Assembly (NCBI GenBank): GCA_030737875.1
Contig: CM060909.1
Location: 394,453,065-394,517,064, forward strand
DNA: 64,000 bases
Reading direction: 5' to 3'
DNA from: Allium sativum
Lineage: Eukaryota > Streptophyta > Magnoliopsida > Asparagales > Amaryllidaceae
Under the pieces are notes generated by a model that was given only the letters and a program-made list of their open reading frames with translations, had not been told where the DNA came from and searched no databases. The position numbers and the translations under genes were made by a program. This document shows positions 24,701-37,748 of this stretch, in pieces; positions within the stretch are counted from its first letter, which is position 1; every line of letters begins with the position of its first letter.

Positions 24701-24916
24701 ATCCTCCAAGTGATAATAAACAATAACAATTTTGTTACTTTAGACGATCGCCCTATTTAATTCATTTTTTTATATATCAAATTTGATTATTTAATATTGT
24801 AAACAATTTAATTTAATTTAATTCATTAGTTCAATTAACAAATTGCTACAACCTAAATTTAAATTCTTTTATATAAATTCATGTATGATTTGGACGTAGA
24901 AGATCGGGTTGTTACA
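21792..24916 (-). repeat. LTR I (3,125 bp), 3' LTR of a minus-strand element
   Basis: On the plus strand it opens TGTAACGCCC and closes GGGTTGTTACA. On the minus strand a PPT (AAGTGGGGAGTC) lies just before its start, so this is the 3' LTR. It contains a GC-richer leader near 24240-24500 and ACTCAC at 24142-24147 (GTGAGT on the minus strand). TATTT at 21787-21791 would be the left target duplication. The partner LTR was not found to the right. Confidence 0.75.
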
Positions 24917-24928
24917 GACTCCCCACTT
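24917..24928 (-). other. Polypurine tract of element I
   Basis: AAGTGGGGAGTC on the minus strand, abutting the LTR start. Confidence 0.75.
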
Positions 24929-25517
24929 ACCAAAATTGCGCACTCGCAATTTTTTATGGGAAAAAGTAAACTACTTACAATCTAATCCTAATGTACTCTA
25001 TATTCTACATTAATTGTTTCAATATATGGCTCATACATTCATCCAGTTGCATGCACAATTTGTTTTAATTGAATTATCTTTAGTGCCTTACATTTCTATA
25101 TACAATTTTAGTTTAGGAACACAACAATCCTATCCCATGCACTTATAAATCTGCTGATCCATTGGACTAATAATATATATATTTATAAGCATATACATGT
25201 ATATTAGTGCACCGTAATAATATGTGAAGGTTGGATGGTCAGGGGATCATTGTCATAACACCTTGTTATATAAACCTGGAAGCAATTTTATTATGTATCC
25301 CGCTAACTTGCACCACTAGGCACATGTTGTTGCCTCAGTACTTCATGCGCTTGAAGCATGTTTATGTTTCATTTTGGAGACACCCGTATATTACATGAAA
25401 TGCATGTTGCTGGAGTTTTATATTGTTTGATATATTTGCATTTGGTTCATTTGGAATAGTGGTATACTGCTATACAAGTTAAAAAAAGGCGAGCGTTACA
25501 GTTTATCAATAACAAAC
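24929..25517. other. Unclassified remnant between LTR I and LTR J
   Basis: No ORF over 60 codons. Next to the PPT it may be the end of element I's internal region. From about 25010 to 25480 the T-rich text with CACATGTTG-type words resembles the style of E2 LTRs but no collinear match was found. At 25488-25524 there is an inverted repeat, GTTACAGTTT...AAACTGTAAC. Confidence 0.4.
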
Positions 25518-26164
25518 TGTAACAAAATTGGATACGCGATGAACCACAATGTAAAACCATAATACACTTTCAAATCATTTTGAAATCATCGCGTTTAGCC
25601 CTCGAAATCCTTTCTGTTTTATAAAACATTTTATAAAACGTTCCCTATCCCAAATCGGGAATACTATTATTTTTTACTTAAGAATTGTCATTTCAAAATC
25701 ATTTATTAAATTTTGAAATAAACAACATCGCCAAAAACCTTATAGACAAATCATGAAGTGTTTCACAAGGTGTTAACACATAGATATTTTTACCCAACCC
25801 AATGCTAAATGTAAAAGCATATTTTTAAGGGCTTTATATTATATAAGACAGCTAGTAGTTTAGTTTTGCAGTTATAGATCGTTGGAGCAAGATTCGGAGC
25901 GCTTTCTGAGTTGAAGTTTACGCTAGAGTTTGGAGCTGCTGCTTTATCATATGATTTCTTCCGCTAAGGGTATATTTACCTTTGTTCTGCTGTTTATGTT
26001 GTAATTCTGATATTCCATGTAACTCTGATGTAATGTTGTATGATTCAAAAAAAATTCTGCTATTTTGTTCAATATATGTATGTATCCATAACAATTCGTC
26101 TTTATGAGCGGTTTAAGTTGGTTTAATTACCGGTAAAAATTGGGCAAAAAGACGTGTCGGTACA
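25518..26164 (+). repeat. LTR J candidate (about 650 bp)
   Basis: Starts TGTAACAAAATTGG and ends GTGTCGGTACA. The last 70 bp (GGTTTAAGTTGGTTTAATTACCGG) match the 3' ends of the E1 and E2 LTRs. A TGGTATCC sequence two bases after the end imitates a PBS but matches iMet only over the first seven bases. TATATAAG near 25840 could be a promoter. The left boundary is less certain than the right. Confidence 0.5.
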
Positions 26165-26439
26165 GTTGGTATCCAACTGTAAAGAAATAACAGTAGCGTG
26201 AACAAGTATACCATCTTGGCAAATATTAAATTTGAAATTAAAAAAAAAACAAGTGTTTATCCTAGTTTGTTCAAGCGAAAAGAATGGGTGGAATCAAACA
26301 ATACCGATGTCTCATTTGCTTAATGTGAAAGAATGTACCTTATTTAATTTTAAATTTGTTTTATATTTTCATTTGCATGTATAACACATTTCGCTCACTG
26401 TATTTTTAATATCAAGTCTCGCTCATCGTGTCATTTTTT
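26165..26439. other. Short unclassified stretch after LTR J
   Basis: AT-rich, with a run of A and no ORF. It may be the beginning of J's internal region. Nothing else is visible. Confidence 0.4.
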
Positions 26440-28634
26440 AATTCAACTCCAAGCCTCGAAAGGTGAGTTTTCTCACACACGACTAACTTATGATTAAGTG
26501 AATTAACTCAAGTGACATGTTAAAATGGAATGCATTAGTAACTTAGAAGACGTTTGGGATTTCCATCTTCTAAGGATCCGTGGAACTAATACATATAGTA
26601 TAATACGCTATTATAATAATGTCCATTCAGTAAAGTATAATATTTTAAAAATAGCGTAAGCCGGATTACATTTTTACCCTTACGCCGTTTATAGACATTG
26701 TCGTACACATTACATATAAAACACCAGTACGTCGGTACATAGGGATGCGCCGCGATACGACAACGTCAAATCAAATCGTAGGGGGCTCGATCGGGATAAA
26801 TATGACAAGGCACCGAGGAATACTCAGGGTCGGATTCTACCATTTGCATGCCTTTACCGGTGGTAACGCATGGTAGCAACTACCGCCCACCTCGGAACAC
26901 ACTCCCATACATTGCTTATTTAAGCATAACTTTGTGTATGACGTGACATTGACAAAACCTCAGCAAGTGGGCCTTACATAGTAAGTAGGCAAGGAAAATT
27001 TGATCTTTGAAAATATTAAATTTAAGAAGTGGGTTCTGAAAATGTTAAGATTAATGTTGGAAACGACACTAGCTCGAACATGCATATGCTAAATCAAAGA
27101 AGCGTAGCGGAAGCGTGATGGTATTTTAAATAAAAATGTTTCAAGAGTTTTTCCGACTAGTTGAGTATGAAAAACTTTCTAAACAAGATTTGATATTTAA
27201 ACAAGAATGAAAGAGTTATATATTTTGGATTTTAAAAGAAAAAGGTTATTTGATTATCTTTACTAATAATTGGAATATCTTTACTAATAATCGGAATAGG
27301 TTTGGTGTCACACTTTTTTGGTATACACGCAAACTACCGAAAATGCCCTTTACTAAAAACAAACACATCTTTACTAATAATCGGAATAGGTTTGGTGTCA
27401 CACTTTTTTGGTATACACGCAAACTACCGAAAATGCCCTTTACTAAAAACAAACACATATGATAAAAGGAATTAAATCAAGAAAAAAAATGGAAAGTAGT
27501 TAAAGTTAAATAGCAATGTTCCTTTAATTAGCCATGCGCGTCATTAATGACATTAATAGAGACGTAAATGAGAATAATGTTAAAATTTGAAAGCAGAAAA
27601 TTAAATCTAGAAAGGTAACGTAAATGGAATTAAATCACGCGTATGTTTGAATTCGAAAATAAATGCGCATCGTAAATGGAATTAAATCACGCGTATGTGT
27701 GGAAATATTTATTTCAAGAGTATGCGCACGCGTATTAAGAATGGAACTTTTAAAATTAGAAATAAAAATAAATGTTTTGAATAACGGTCACACGAATTAA
27801 CATGCATGAATTAGAAACAGAAGAAAATTAATGCACAGTAATGAAAATAGGAAAATTAAAAGAAACTATTGAGCAAATAAATATACAGAAAAATAAAATG
27901 GACATGAAATATACCAGACCATGTACTAACGACATATTTTTATTTTGTTGAATGGCTCCGTGCGTGCCATCACCACGCGCGAAGCGCGTGCCTATACGTC
28001 TCGTATTAATATGTCAACTAAAATATGAAATCCATTTCTCTTCTGAAATTTTTGAAAAAATTCGGCAGAGTCTTCTTTATATGGTGGACGTTTCGAAAAA
28101 CCCGAATACAATATAATAAATAATCTACATCTCCGAAGAGGCATCCCAAAACAGACGAAAACAAGGAAAATACCACAACATATTAATATTTCGCAATATT
28201 TAATCCGAAAACATACCTTTTTAACTAGCATATAATATCAATTTTCTTTATAGTCGAGCGTGCAAAAGCAAGCAAACGCTATCAATCTATCCAATGGCTC
28301 CGTACGAACCTACACTTTATCTCAAATGCAAATATAAGTTGCATATAAGAAGCAAATGAACATAAATTATTGTAATGGATAATTAGCATAACATGTTAAT
28401 TTAAATCATGTTTCAGTACATTGAAACATTAGAATGTCAAGTATGTCAACGAATTACATTATAATACCCTAAATATCAAATTTGAAACACAGTTTAGGAG
28501 TAGGTCAGCGTTATAAAAATGCATTTTGAGCCATTAAACAGTAATATTTTGGAAATCACCACAAAAGAAAGTTGTAGCTCAGGTTTTGAACTTTCCGGAA
28601 TGTGTAAGATCATCAAATTCCGGCAAACCATTTC
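26440..28634 (-). repeat. LTR fragment K, related to E1, cut by E1
   Basis: Read on the minus strand, 26920-26540 matches 32440-32830 of the E1 5' LTR: GGGAGTGTGTTCCGAGGTGG, the GGTAACGC/GCGTTACC words, TAGCGTA and CCAAACGTC(C/T)TCTAAG. The end next to E1 (28560-28630, minus strand) has AGCTACAACTTTC and AAGTTCAAAACC, common U3 phrases of these LTRs. E1 begins at 28635, so K is the host of E1. A palindrome CACGCGCGAAGCGCGTG lies near 27974, and CGTAAATGGAATTAAATCAC occurs twice near 27620 and 27671. Confidence 0.6.
27277..27456. repeat. Perfect 90-bp tandem duplication
   Basis: Two identical 90-bp units, 27277-27366 and 27367-27456, each starting ATCTTTACTAATAATCGG and ending AAAACAAACAC. 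A 21-bp partial unit with one change precedes them. Because 90 is a multiple of three, ORFs stay open on both strands, without coding significance. Confidence 0.95.
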
Positions 28635-31600
28635 TGTAACGAACCGCTCCTTATGACATTTTAAATGTAAATTAAATTAAGATTTAACGCTAAAACAAAT
28701 ATTTATATTTGTATTTTTTGACATAGAATTTAGGATTTTATCTACTTTGAACCCAGCTTGAATTTGTTCTTTTCGTAAATTTATTTTAACATGGACAATG
28801 TAGTTTAAACTAAATAGTTAACATTAGTATTCTTTCAAGGTTTAATATGAACATTATAGAAACAAGTAATATTACAATTATTCAATTAATTTAAAATCTA
28901 ATCCATTATAAGTTGAGGATTTGAAATCGAATTTATTGTAAAGGCTTGACTTCAAATGTAAAGTTTGAATTCTTATTTAAACAATTAATTGGATTACTCC
29001 GAACAAATTGTTAAGTATAAATTTATTCCAAACCGACAATAGTTGAAATACGGTCAATGTAATAAAAACAAAGAAATAAATTGTAAAATAAGAATTCGCG
29101 CATCTTGCGTTAAAATCGAATTTAATTTATTGATGTTGAATGTATAACGTGCAGATGATGTGTCCAATACAGTCATGCTTCGTTCACTATAATGATTTCG
29201 CAAATCTAATAAGTTAAAAATTTCTAAATTAAACTTTCTAAAGTTTTAATGGTTTTGTGTTGCCTAACCGTAGCGCAAACAGAACAAATAGCATTGTTAG
29301 TACGTCCGTTGCACCAATTGTTTGTACCCATAACATATCAAACACGTTAACGAAATAAAAGGAGAGAATTAACAGTGAACACAAATTTGAATTCAAGCCA
29401 TGAAACGGTAGACGATACTCAGCCAATTTAACACTTGTCTTTCTGTTGAATGAAATTTACAAGTGTCCTTTCTTCCTCTGAAATATTACACCACGTCGCT
29501 TTCTCTTCCTGAGTCATGCACAGCTCCTTCTACAGTAAACAAAGATATTGAAATCTTGTTCTGTCAGAAAAACCAAGATTTTGAAACTGTAGCAGATTTC
29601 GACATCTTCTTCTGTCGGCATCCCCAACGTTATAAAATTTGTGCTTTGCTTCCTCTCCGTTCAACACAAACCAATTTCTTTACTTCACTGCGTCAACCAA
29701 ACATCAGTTAAGGGGAAAGCCTTCCTCTCTTTAATTACTTATGTTCCCCAGTAAACAAATCAAAGAACGAAGTACCAAAATTTCGATTTCTTTCTAACAT
29801 CACATCTACGGGTCCCTTCGCTTGCGCCTCCTTCGTCTTCGCCACCAATTGATTCACCAAAGTTGGTCCAGCCTCCCAGATGCGGCAGCTCTCTAGCTAC
29901 GACGTCGCTTTTAGGGCAGACTACTTCGAACCAGGCGCTGCCATCTTCGCGAAGAACCGCGATTTGAAATCCACGCAACCCGAGACCATCCCCACCGTTC
30001 GACGCTTTAGATCCAACCCATGACCCACACTAAGGCGCCTTCACGTGCTGAGCAGCTCCTCCTTATGTTGCGCGAGCACTGTAAGTATTTTCCCTCCCAT
30101 TAAATTTTTCCAATGAAGCCTCCTTACCCCTCGCTGTCGGTCACCTCTGAGCCTCGAACCGCCTGCTTTGGAAACAGATCCGATGCCTGCTCCTCCTACA
30201 GAGCTGAATCGAGAAGAGAGAAGGAGAATCTTTGCTTAGAAATGTACATATCGAAATAAGCACTCTAGGTGGTCGAGCTAATGCCACGAAGACTAGTGGT
30301 GCAGACTAGGAGCTCACTTTTTGGGCTGTGAGTTCAATCATGTCTTGAGTTTAGGAATATCGTTCGATTTGAATCTGGTCAACCTTAGGTGGTGAGTTTT
30401 ACCTTCATTATCAATTATACTTGCATGCATATCATTAAAGAGTTGATTTTGATTTCTGTTGTCCGGATTAACTGTAGTGGTTCTCGATATATATAAAAGA
30501 GACTTGGGTTCGTCGGTTGAATTTATGTCAAATTTTGCATTTATCTTCTAGGCTCGAAAGGTGAGATTTCCTCACTCACAGACTAATATTTTTAGTAAGT
30601 GAATTCAAGATTTGAGATGTTGAATGAAATGTTAGGATGCTCTAGATTTGTTTGCTCCGTGGTTGTGCACGTGCGACACACACTGTTATTTCATATGACA
30701 CTATGGTTGTATGCTTAACATGCTATGTTTACTTTCTTCAACATGCAAGTTCCTTTTTGATTAAAAACCATAACGGGTTGAAATGATACATACCCGAACC
30801 CCTTGTGTATTCGAATCGATTTGGGATGCTGGTTGAAATAATATATATCCGGGATTCGAATATTTCAAAGAATGGATTGAGTGATAAAAATCCGTATCAC
30901 TTGACCATAGGATAGAAATTTTATACGGACACCGTAGTCATTAAAATAAAGTATCATAAAATATTTTATAAACTTTATAAGTAGAAATTTTAATGAAATC
31001 CCTATATATCGTTAAAAAGTTTTAAAGATAATTTGGTTCAAATATTTACTTGAAAATTTTGTGAAATCCAATCTGTAACAAACAAGTTTTAAAGTGATTT
31101 TTGCAAGATAACACCAAGTTTAATTTATTTGAATAAAATCCTTATAACTTAATGTTCATATAATGAATTTAATGATTCTTGCAAAGGATTTACAAAGATT
31201 TGATAAATTTTTCCCCAAACTCATTTTGATATATCTTGGTTAATGAAATTTTCGCCATGAAAATGTAAGAAGGATTTTAAATGAAAAGTATTAAAGTTCA
31301 AATATAAAAGCATATGTTTTTCTAAGTCATGGTGAATTTGAGTTTGGAATTTAATAAATCACATTTCGATTAACAACTAACGTTAAAGGTTGTTTGAGAT
31401 TTATTATATGAAATTGATGCATCGAATCCAAGGTAAAAATTGGTTTGAAATCGTTTTAACCATGAAATATTGAAATTGAACCAAATAAGTGGGAATTTAT
31501 CTAAAGGTGAAATTTTGATGGTGAAAGAAATTCTGAGAAATGGATTTGGATTTGGATTGGATCAATATTATTTGAATAAAATTTAAATTTCATAAAAAGT

Positions 31601-33291
31601 AATTTTTTTCGTTACTTGATCTTGTAAATATTTTGCTATAAAAATGGTTTGATTACTTTGCTATATGAATTTTTTAATACTTTCCAATATATATATATAT
31701 ATATGTATGTATGTATGTATGTTATACATTACTTTCAGTTTAGTCTACATATATTTTTCCAACTATATATATATATATACACACCTTACTTTAAATTTAG
31801 TATACAAATACTTTCTAACTATATATATGTTATATATTACTTTGAACATACATATACTATTTTCAAAACATAACTTTTCTAAATGTATTTTATTAATTCA
31901 AAATAAAAAATCTATGTCCAATCCAGTCTAGTGAATCCAAAGGATGAAGTATAGGATTTTCAAGTCATAACAGTATTTCATGGAATTTGGAAGTTAAAAC
32001 AATGGGGAATATTGGTTTTATTATCGAACCAATGACAAATGATTTGTGTAATTGATTTTGGGGCAATACTTAAATAAATTGATTTGCGATACTTGAAAAT
32101 ATGATTTCAAATTCAATGGCCATGGTGTGAATGAAAAAAAAATGTAAGCATTTGATTGTTAAAGAGATCGGAGTCGATAAGTGGCATACCCTCTATCAGT
32201 GCCGATACCACTTTAACAACTATGTACGTGATGGAGTATCGGAACGACAACAGGATGGCTTGGAAGTAACGTCTGGATCGAAGAAGGCAAACACGATGAC
32301 GAAATAGCCTTGACCATCGGGTCATAATTAAAATGACTAAAACAGGAGCTATACCGTGACTAATTGAGGTCGCACCTCATATCGGACACGCTTCTTCGAT
32401 ACCATCTCTATTACTGTTGTGATTGATTTGGGTGCAACTCTTTGATTTGGGAGTGTGTTCCGAGGTGGTCGGTAGTGGCTGCTATGCGTTACCACTGGTC
32501 CGGAAGTGCAACTCGTAGAATCCTACCCTAGGCATTGTTGCCTCATGTGCCTTGTTATATTTATCCCATACGAGCCCCATATGATTTTGATTTAGTATTG
32601 CTTTCTATGGAGTGCCCTCCGATAACACCAGTTCGGTGAATTTACGATACTGTATGGACTGTGATGCCTATAAACTGCGTAAGGTTAATATGGTAATCCC
32701 GCTTACGCTATTTTCAGTATATTTACTTTACTGAATAGACATTACAATAATAGCGTACTATTTTACATTTATTATTTCCGCGGATCCTTAGAGGACGGGA
32801 ATCCCAAACGTCCTCTAAGTTATTGTACATTTCAGTTAACATTTCATTTGATTTATTTCACTTATATGAGAATGTTAGTCCTGACTCGAGTACTTTGTTT
32901 GTTTTGTTCTTGCAATTGCTTGGGTCAGACCGAGTATTTTAGCTTGAAGATATATCTGTTAGAGTTTGAGGTTCGTTGGAGATCCAGCCGTTCATCTACC
33001 ATGTCATATTTGGTTGGTCCATCTCTGTTCATTACCAAATACTAGTATGACTATATATTTATTCTTCCGCTGTATCTATCTTTATTTTTGTACTCTGATA
33101 ACATGTAAATTTAATAGATTTTGTAATATTGTACAAATTTTTACTTCCGCTGTAAGATATTTTATGTTATGTAGCTGTGATTCTATGATGATTTGTATTT
33201 CAACTTTACAAGCAATAACGATCTGTCATTTTGAACGGTTCAAGTTGGTTTAATTACCGACTTGGAGCGGTCGAAAAGCCAGTTCGTTACA
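28635..33291 (+). repeat. 5' LTR of E1 (4,657 bp)
   Basis: TGTAACGAACC...CCAGTTCGTTACA, followed by the PBS. It contains a TATA-like TATAAAAT (29631), a C-rich leader (29800-30260), GTGAGT at 30392-30397, a (TA)n(TATG)n microsatellite (31687-31721), and a 3' part with GGAACGACAACAGG and TGTGTTCCGAGGTGG words shared with K. The ends of the 82- and 72-codon ORFs inside it are not conserved in a way that suggests protein. Confidence 0.85.
29631..29638 (+). promoter_or_regulatory. TATA box candidate of E1 5' LTR
   Basis: TATAAAAT before a C-rich leader. The same motif is present in the 3' LTR near 38734. Motif and position only. Confidence 0.4.
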
Positions 33292-33294
33292 GTG

Positions 33295-33306
33295 TGGTAT
33301 CAGAGC
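33295..33306 (+). other. Primer-binding site of E1 (initiator tRNA-Met)
   Basis: TGGTATCAGAGC, a perfect iMet PBS, three bases after the LTR end. Confidence 0.92.
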
Positions 33307-33462
33307 ATTGGTTCATACAAAGCTTAACTTATGAGGTTGAAACACTCATTAGAGATGGAGTAGAAATACACTAAAATGAGTGATATCGTAATGGAATCAT
33401 ACCCGATAAAGCGCATTTTGAAATAAAAATATTTTAAATGATTTTAAAGGATTCTGAAAAGG

Positions 33463-33463
33463 A

Positions 33464-33527
<64 letters not shown>
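33463..33527 (+). repeat. (TC)n(TA)n compound microsatellite
   Basis: About 12 TC units followed by about 20 TA units in the E1 leader. Confidence 0.95.
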
Positions 33528-33531
<4 letters not shown>

Positions 33532-35028
33532 GTAATTTGAAATTTTATCTTTTCTTTAAAATATCTATGTTTTAAATTTCAATCCCTTTGAACTCGTCCC
33601 TCTTGTTGAAAGCTCCTTTTGGTTGGATCTCCCAAATACGAGTCTTGTTTTAGTTGTCCTATCTTAAAGATATTTTGAAATGGTCGTTCTTAAATCGTGG
33701 ATCTTCTCTAATACTTCTAACCTATTCTTGACAAATCCATTCGATTCGGTTTGTTTGCTCATTCAACTTTCAACTTATGTTCGAAGGTAGCTCGAACTGG
33801 ATTAACGTAAGGCATGAGAATTTAGAATAAAACTTGAATAAATAACGAAGTGTCAAATGCTTAGTTTCTCGAATAAATTGGGTTATGTGTAAAATTATAG
33901 CCCGATGTTAAGAAAATTTCATCAATTGAAATATTTATGAATTCATAAACAATATTAAAATAAAATGTATGTAAATAAAACTCGTAAAATTGAAACATTG
34001 GGAATAAATGACTTGATTGAATTTCCCGAAGGCCGTGAAGGATAATCGAACTGCATAACTAAATGTAAGGTAAGGCATGTAAGGGTAAAATGAGGTTAAA
34101 AAAATGTAGACTTAAATTGAATAAAATATAACATGATACTTAAAGCGTATTTTTAAAACAAAAATTTCTTTATGAAACATGGAATTTGGCGTAATAATTC
34201 ACGTAAGATATTTAATTGCAAGTTTTGGAAATGATTTGTTTGAAACTTGAAAATGCTAAAGAAATCCTATATAGTGTATATGATTTGCCATTGAAAATTT
34301 TAAGATGGTATATATAAATAAACGGTTGTAATCAAATAGGATAAAATAAATAAATGGGGAGATATATAAATTCCCTGCTTACAATCAGATATGTTGAAAT
34401 ATACTATTCAGCAGATTTGTATATAGAAAATTTGAATATAACCTTAGACTTAAGAGAGGTGTTTCGAGTGTTCTATTAACGTCGAAATCGGACTATCGAG
34501 TATGTGAAGAGTTTTGGGACATACGCCTAGCTAACGTATGTACTAAATCCTTCGTGTACTGGATAAATACATATTCACACTGTAGTCGCCTGGAAATGAA
34601 TTTGGTGGATGTTGCAATATCATCAGCATTTATTTTTGGGTTTCGAAAGTGAGGAAGATGTATAATTCTGGTTGTGACGTCAAGTAATACTTAAACCTTA
34701 TTTTATAAAAAAAATTAAGGAAGAATAAGAAATTTTGATTTTGAACCAATAAAATACTAATACGATGTCTACAAAGATATTCGTATATAGAACTCTAATT
34801 TATTTTTCCCTAATATGAAAAAAGAGTTAGTGATTGGGTGAAATTGATATACTTCACAATTGATGAATAAATATTATTTTACCAAATAGTTACCTTTGGT
34901 AGTTTAAACAATGTGCGCTTCGAACTTAGATTATGTTAAGAAAATTAAACAAATGGGATAGGAATATGCATGTGCATAACCCTGATGGCAGTTTATGGAA
35001 ATAAACCAAACAATTATTTTGTTTACAT

Positions 35029-35078
35029 ACCTGGAATAAATACCTGAATATACACCTGGAATAAATACCTGAATATAC
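35029..35078 (+). repeat. 25-bp perfect tandem duplication
   Basis: ACCTGGAATAAATACCTGAA plus five further bases, repeated once without change. Confidence 0.95.
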
Positions 35079-35099
35079 ACCAAGAAACGATATTTAATT

Positions 35100-36800
35100 A
35101 TAATAAATGAAACAAGACTAACACCATTAATGAGTACCTGAAATCACCTTCCAGTTTTCCCCCTTCGCACTGCAGCAGCAGCGACTTAAGAACGTGGAAA
35201 TATCCATCAGCATAGAGTAACTTTCAAAGCCTCATCACTTGTTAGTTAGTCTTCAGAAGAAAGGAGAACCAATTGGTTTATGGTAGAGATATTTACCAGT
35301 AATAGTACAATGAAAAGCCGAAGAAAATGTATATTAGAATTTTGTTAAGTGAACCTCTACCTTTGCAGATTTCATAGTATTGTCGACTTCACTATTATTC
35401 TAATATTTTAAAGTTCGAGTCTCTGTTAGGATTTCTGTAGAGATGTTTTTCCGTCCCATAGTTTTTGCACCCAACTTCACTTATGTTCTCAGGCTTGATC
35501 GAGACCACTTTGCTGCTATTTTCTTGGCATTTTTTTTTGCTCCATCTGTGTACTTGTCAGTTGTTCTCTTTCCTTTTCATTCTACTGCGAAACCCATTCC
35601 AGTCTAGTATGACAAAAGATTCAATGCAACAGGGAATATTTGCCGAGCTTACCCATACATACATTACTTTGATCCGCTTGTTCTTCCTCTAATCCCACCT
35701 TGTCAGCGCTGAAGCGATGCTCAAACACGGTAGATCACTCTAGTCAATCTACATATGCAGTTTTCACATTTTAGTCCATCGTTTCAACTGCTATTGCCGC
35801 TCTCCAGTTTTGGGCAACAAACATTAATAGTTTCAGCTTTTGTTGTCACTTGTATGCATTTTAATCTTTAGTGAAGACCCATATATACCGTATAGCCTCA
35901 ACGAAATTATGACTTTTAACTGCTCCCGGTAATTGACCTAGCGGTGCAGAATGAAGAAAATTGGAGCACTACAGCCTCAGATAAAGTGGTCCAACTCGAT
36001 CTTGAGGTAGTATGCAAATCTGCATGTAATGGATATTGAATTTGGGTATTAAATCTTGGGTTGACCGATGTATAATGGATAATGGTAGGAATTGGGGGAA
36101 GATACTGGGAGAAAGAAAGAAACAAAGACGACGGTGAGGAAAAAGTGAAGTTCAAAGAGGGCGGTTTTTTTCCTGTAACGGAGCAGTGAAGCCGAAATTT
36201 TTATTTTCCTCAAAACGGAGAGGGCCTTTGGTTGAGCGCCAACATAGGATAATGAATCATCTGGTGACTGTGTGGAGACACTACAAGCACAATAATACAA
36301 GCTAATCTGCATCTACATCGTCCACTCCACAGATTGATGCCATTTAGATATTAAATTTCCGTATGATTTCTGATTACATGGGAATTATTATTTTGTATGA
36401 TGTATGCATGCGGATACAACCGAAAGTGGGTAAACCAACATTATAATTTTAATGGTAAATGAATTCATTTTGAACCGAATGTAAATCTGCAGGTAAGTGA
36501 TATTTGTAAGGAGTATCTATAAAACTAGGCATTCTAGTGTTTCGATTTTCGGCAATGGAACACCCTAATTTTTCTTCCTAATCACAATGCATTTCTGAAA
36601 ATTATAAGAGAATGGCTGCTGTTAGCAACAGCCACAAAGCTGCTGCCGCCACACTGTGTGACAGTAACAGCACTGGCTGCCACTGCGTGACAGCAGCATT
36701 GACCGCCGCATTAGCTGTAGCACATTATAAAAAAAATGAAATGAAGAAGAGACAAAAACTGAACTGAAATGTGAATTAAAAAAAACTGTTGCTTGCCATG
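35100..36800. other. Segment of unlike composition in E1, possible captured host DNA
   Basis: It differs from the AT-rich E1 text around it: mixed T/C-rich tracts, CAG/GCTG-rich parts and intron-like signals (CTTCCAG, CCTTTGCAG, TTCTCAGG). At 36612-36767 a 51-codon ORF, rich in Ala (MAAVSNSHKAAAATLC...), opens on the plus strand. No protein family was recognised. Whether this is an acquired gene fragment, an older transposon or diverged element leader cannot be decided here. Confidence 0.35.
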
Positions 36801-37734
36801 AATTTAATATTATATGTGTTTAGAGAACCCATTCTTTCGACAAAACTCTAGAATTTTTGTTTGATATTCAACAATAACTAGTTCACTGTCCTTTGTGTGA
36901 CTTCTTTGGATGCAAACATAATGCATGATTTTCGACCGTTTATACATGAGTTTTGTAGTGCTCGAAGGCAGCAGCACATTATATTGTAAAGAGAGAGAAA
37001 AAAAAACAATGACAAATTGTTCTTTACAAGAAAACAAGTGTGTGAAACCTATAAAAGCAAGAAGCTTAAATGATCAAACCGAATATGAAAAGGAAACGAA
37101 CTTGTAACATTTGATTTAAAGATTTCACATGCTTGTTATTATCAAGCTGAGAAAAGGAAAAAGGGAAGAAAACAAAATGTTTGGTAAACAACTTGGAACC
37201 TAATGTGAGCAAATGACAGTGAACCATGTATTCTAGTGTTGATAAAGGATTTCATTATTATATGCATACTATTTGTGTTACATATTGTTTAGCTTTATGT
37301 AAACTCATTATATGACTCACTATATTTGGAGTGTATTAGTAGGTCGCTATGCCGTGTCTTGCTTACGGAACTCGCTTTTACACAAAATGCAAAGAAAATA
37401 AGCAAATATGCTTTAAAAACGCTAGATAAGGTACGTAACTCGGTTTACATATCGCACTTGAGTTGTTTTCTTTTGTTTCCCCTATATTGGGATGCCTCAT
37501 CGTGTGGATGATATGTATATCGATAAATATTGAAATTATAAATTTTTCCAGGCAAGCCGAACAAAGGAGGCGCTACCGAAATTTTCCGTAAATTTTGGGT
37601 GTTAGAAAAATTTTGAGTTTCAAATCTATAACTTGTTTTTCTTTTAAAAAAGCTTTAAAAGAAGTAAAGGTATTTGTAAAATAATGTATGAAGACTTAAT
37701 TTTTATGACACTCCTTTTCGAGGACGAAAAACGC

Positions 37735-37748
37735 TAAGCGGGGGATGC
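37735..37748 (+). other. Polypurine tract of E1
   Basis: TAAGCGGGGGATGC directly before the 3' LTR, preceded by CTCCTTTTCGAGGACGAAAA as in related elements. Confidence 0.8.

Larger units (their letters stand above)
33307..37734 (+). mobile_element. E1 internal region, no recognisable genes
   Basis: The first 120 bp (AAGCTTAACTTATGAGG, AACACTCATTAGAGATGG) match the E2 leader, and the last 180 bp (GGAGGCGCTACCGAAATTTT, TTTTGGGTGTTAG) match the 3' end of E3's internal region. The middle, about 33430-37540, replaces gag-pol and has no ORF above 90 codons with a recognisable domain. It includes a microsatellite, a 25-bp duplication (35029-35078) and a stretch with different composition (35100-36800). 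Confidence 0.7.

Noticed and set aside
27246..27462. ORFs of 70 codons on both strands with a 30-residue repeat
   Set aside because: Both are due to the 90-bp duplication, a multiple of three; no coding signal beyond that.
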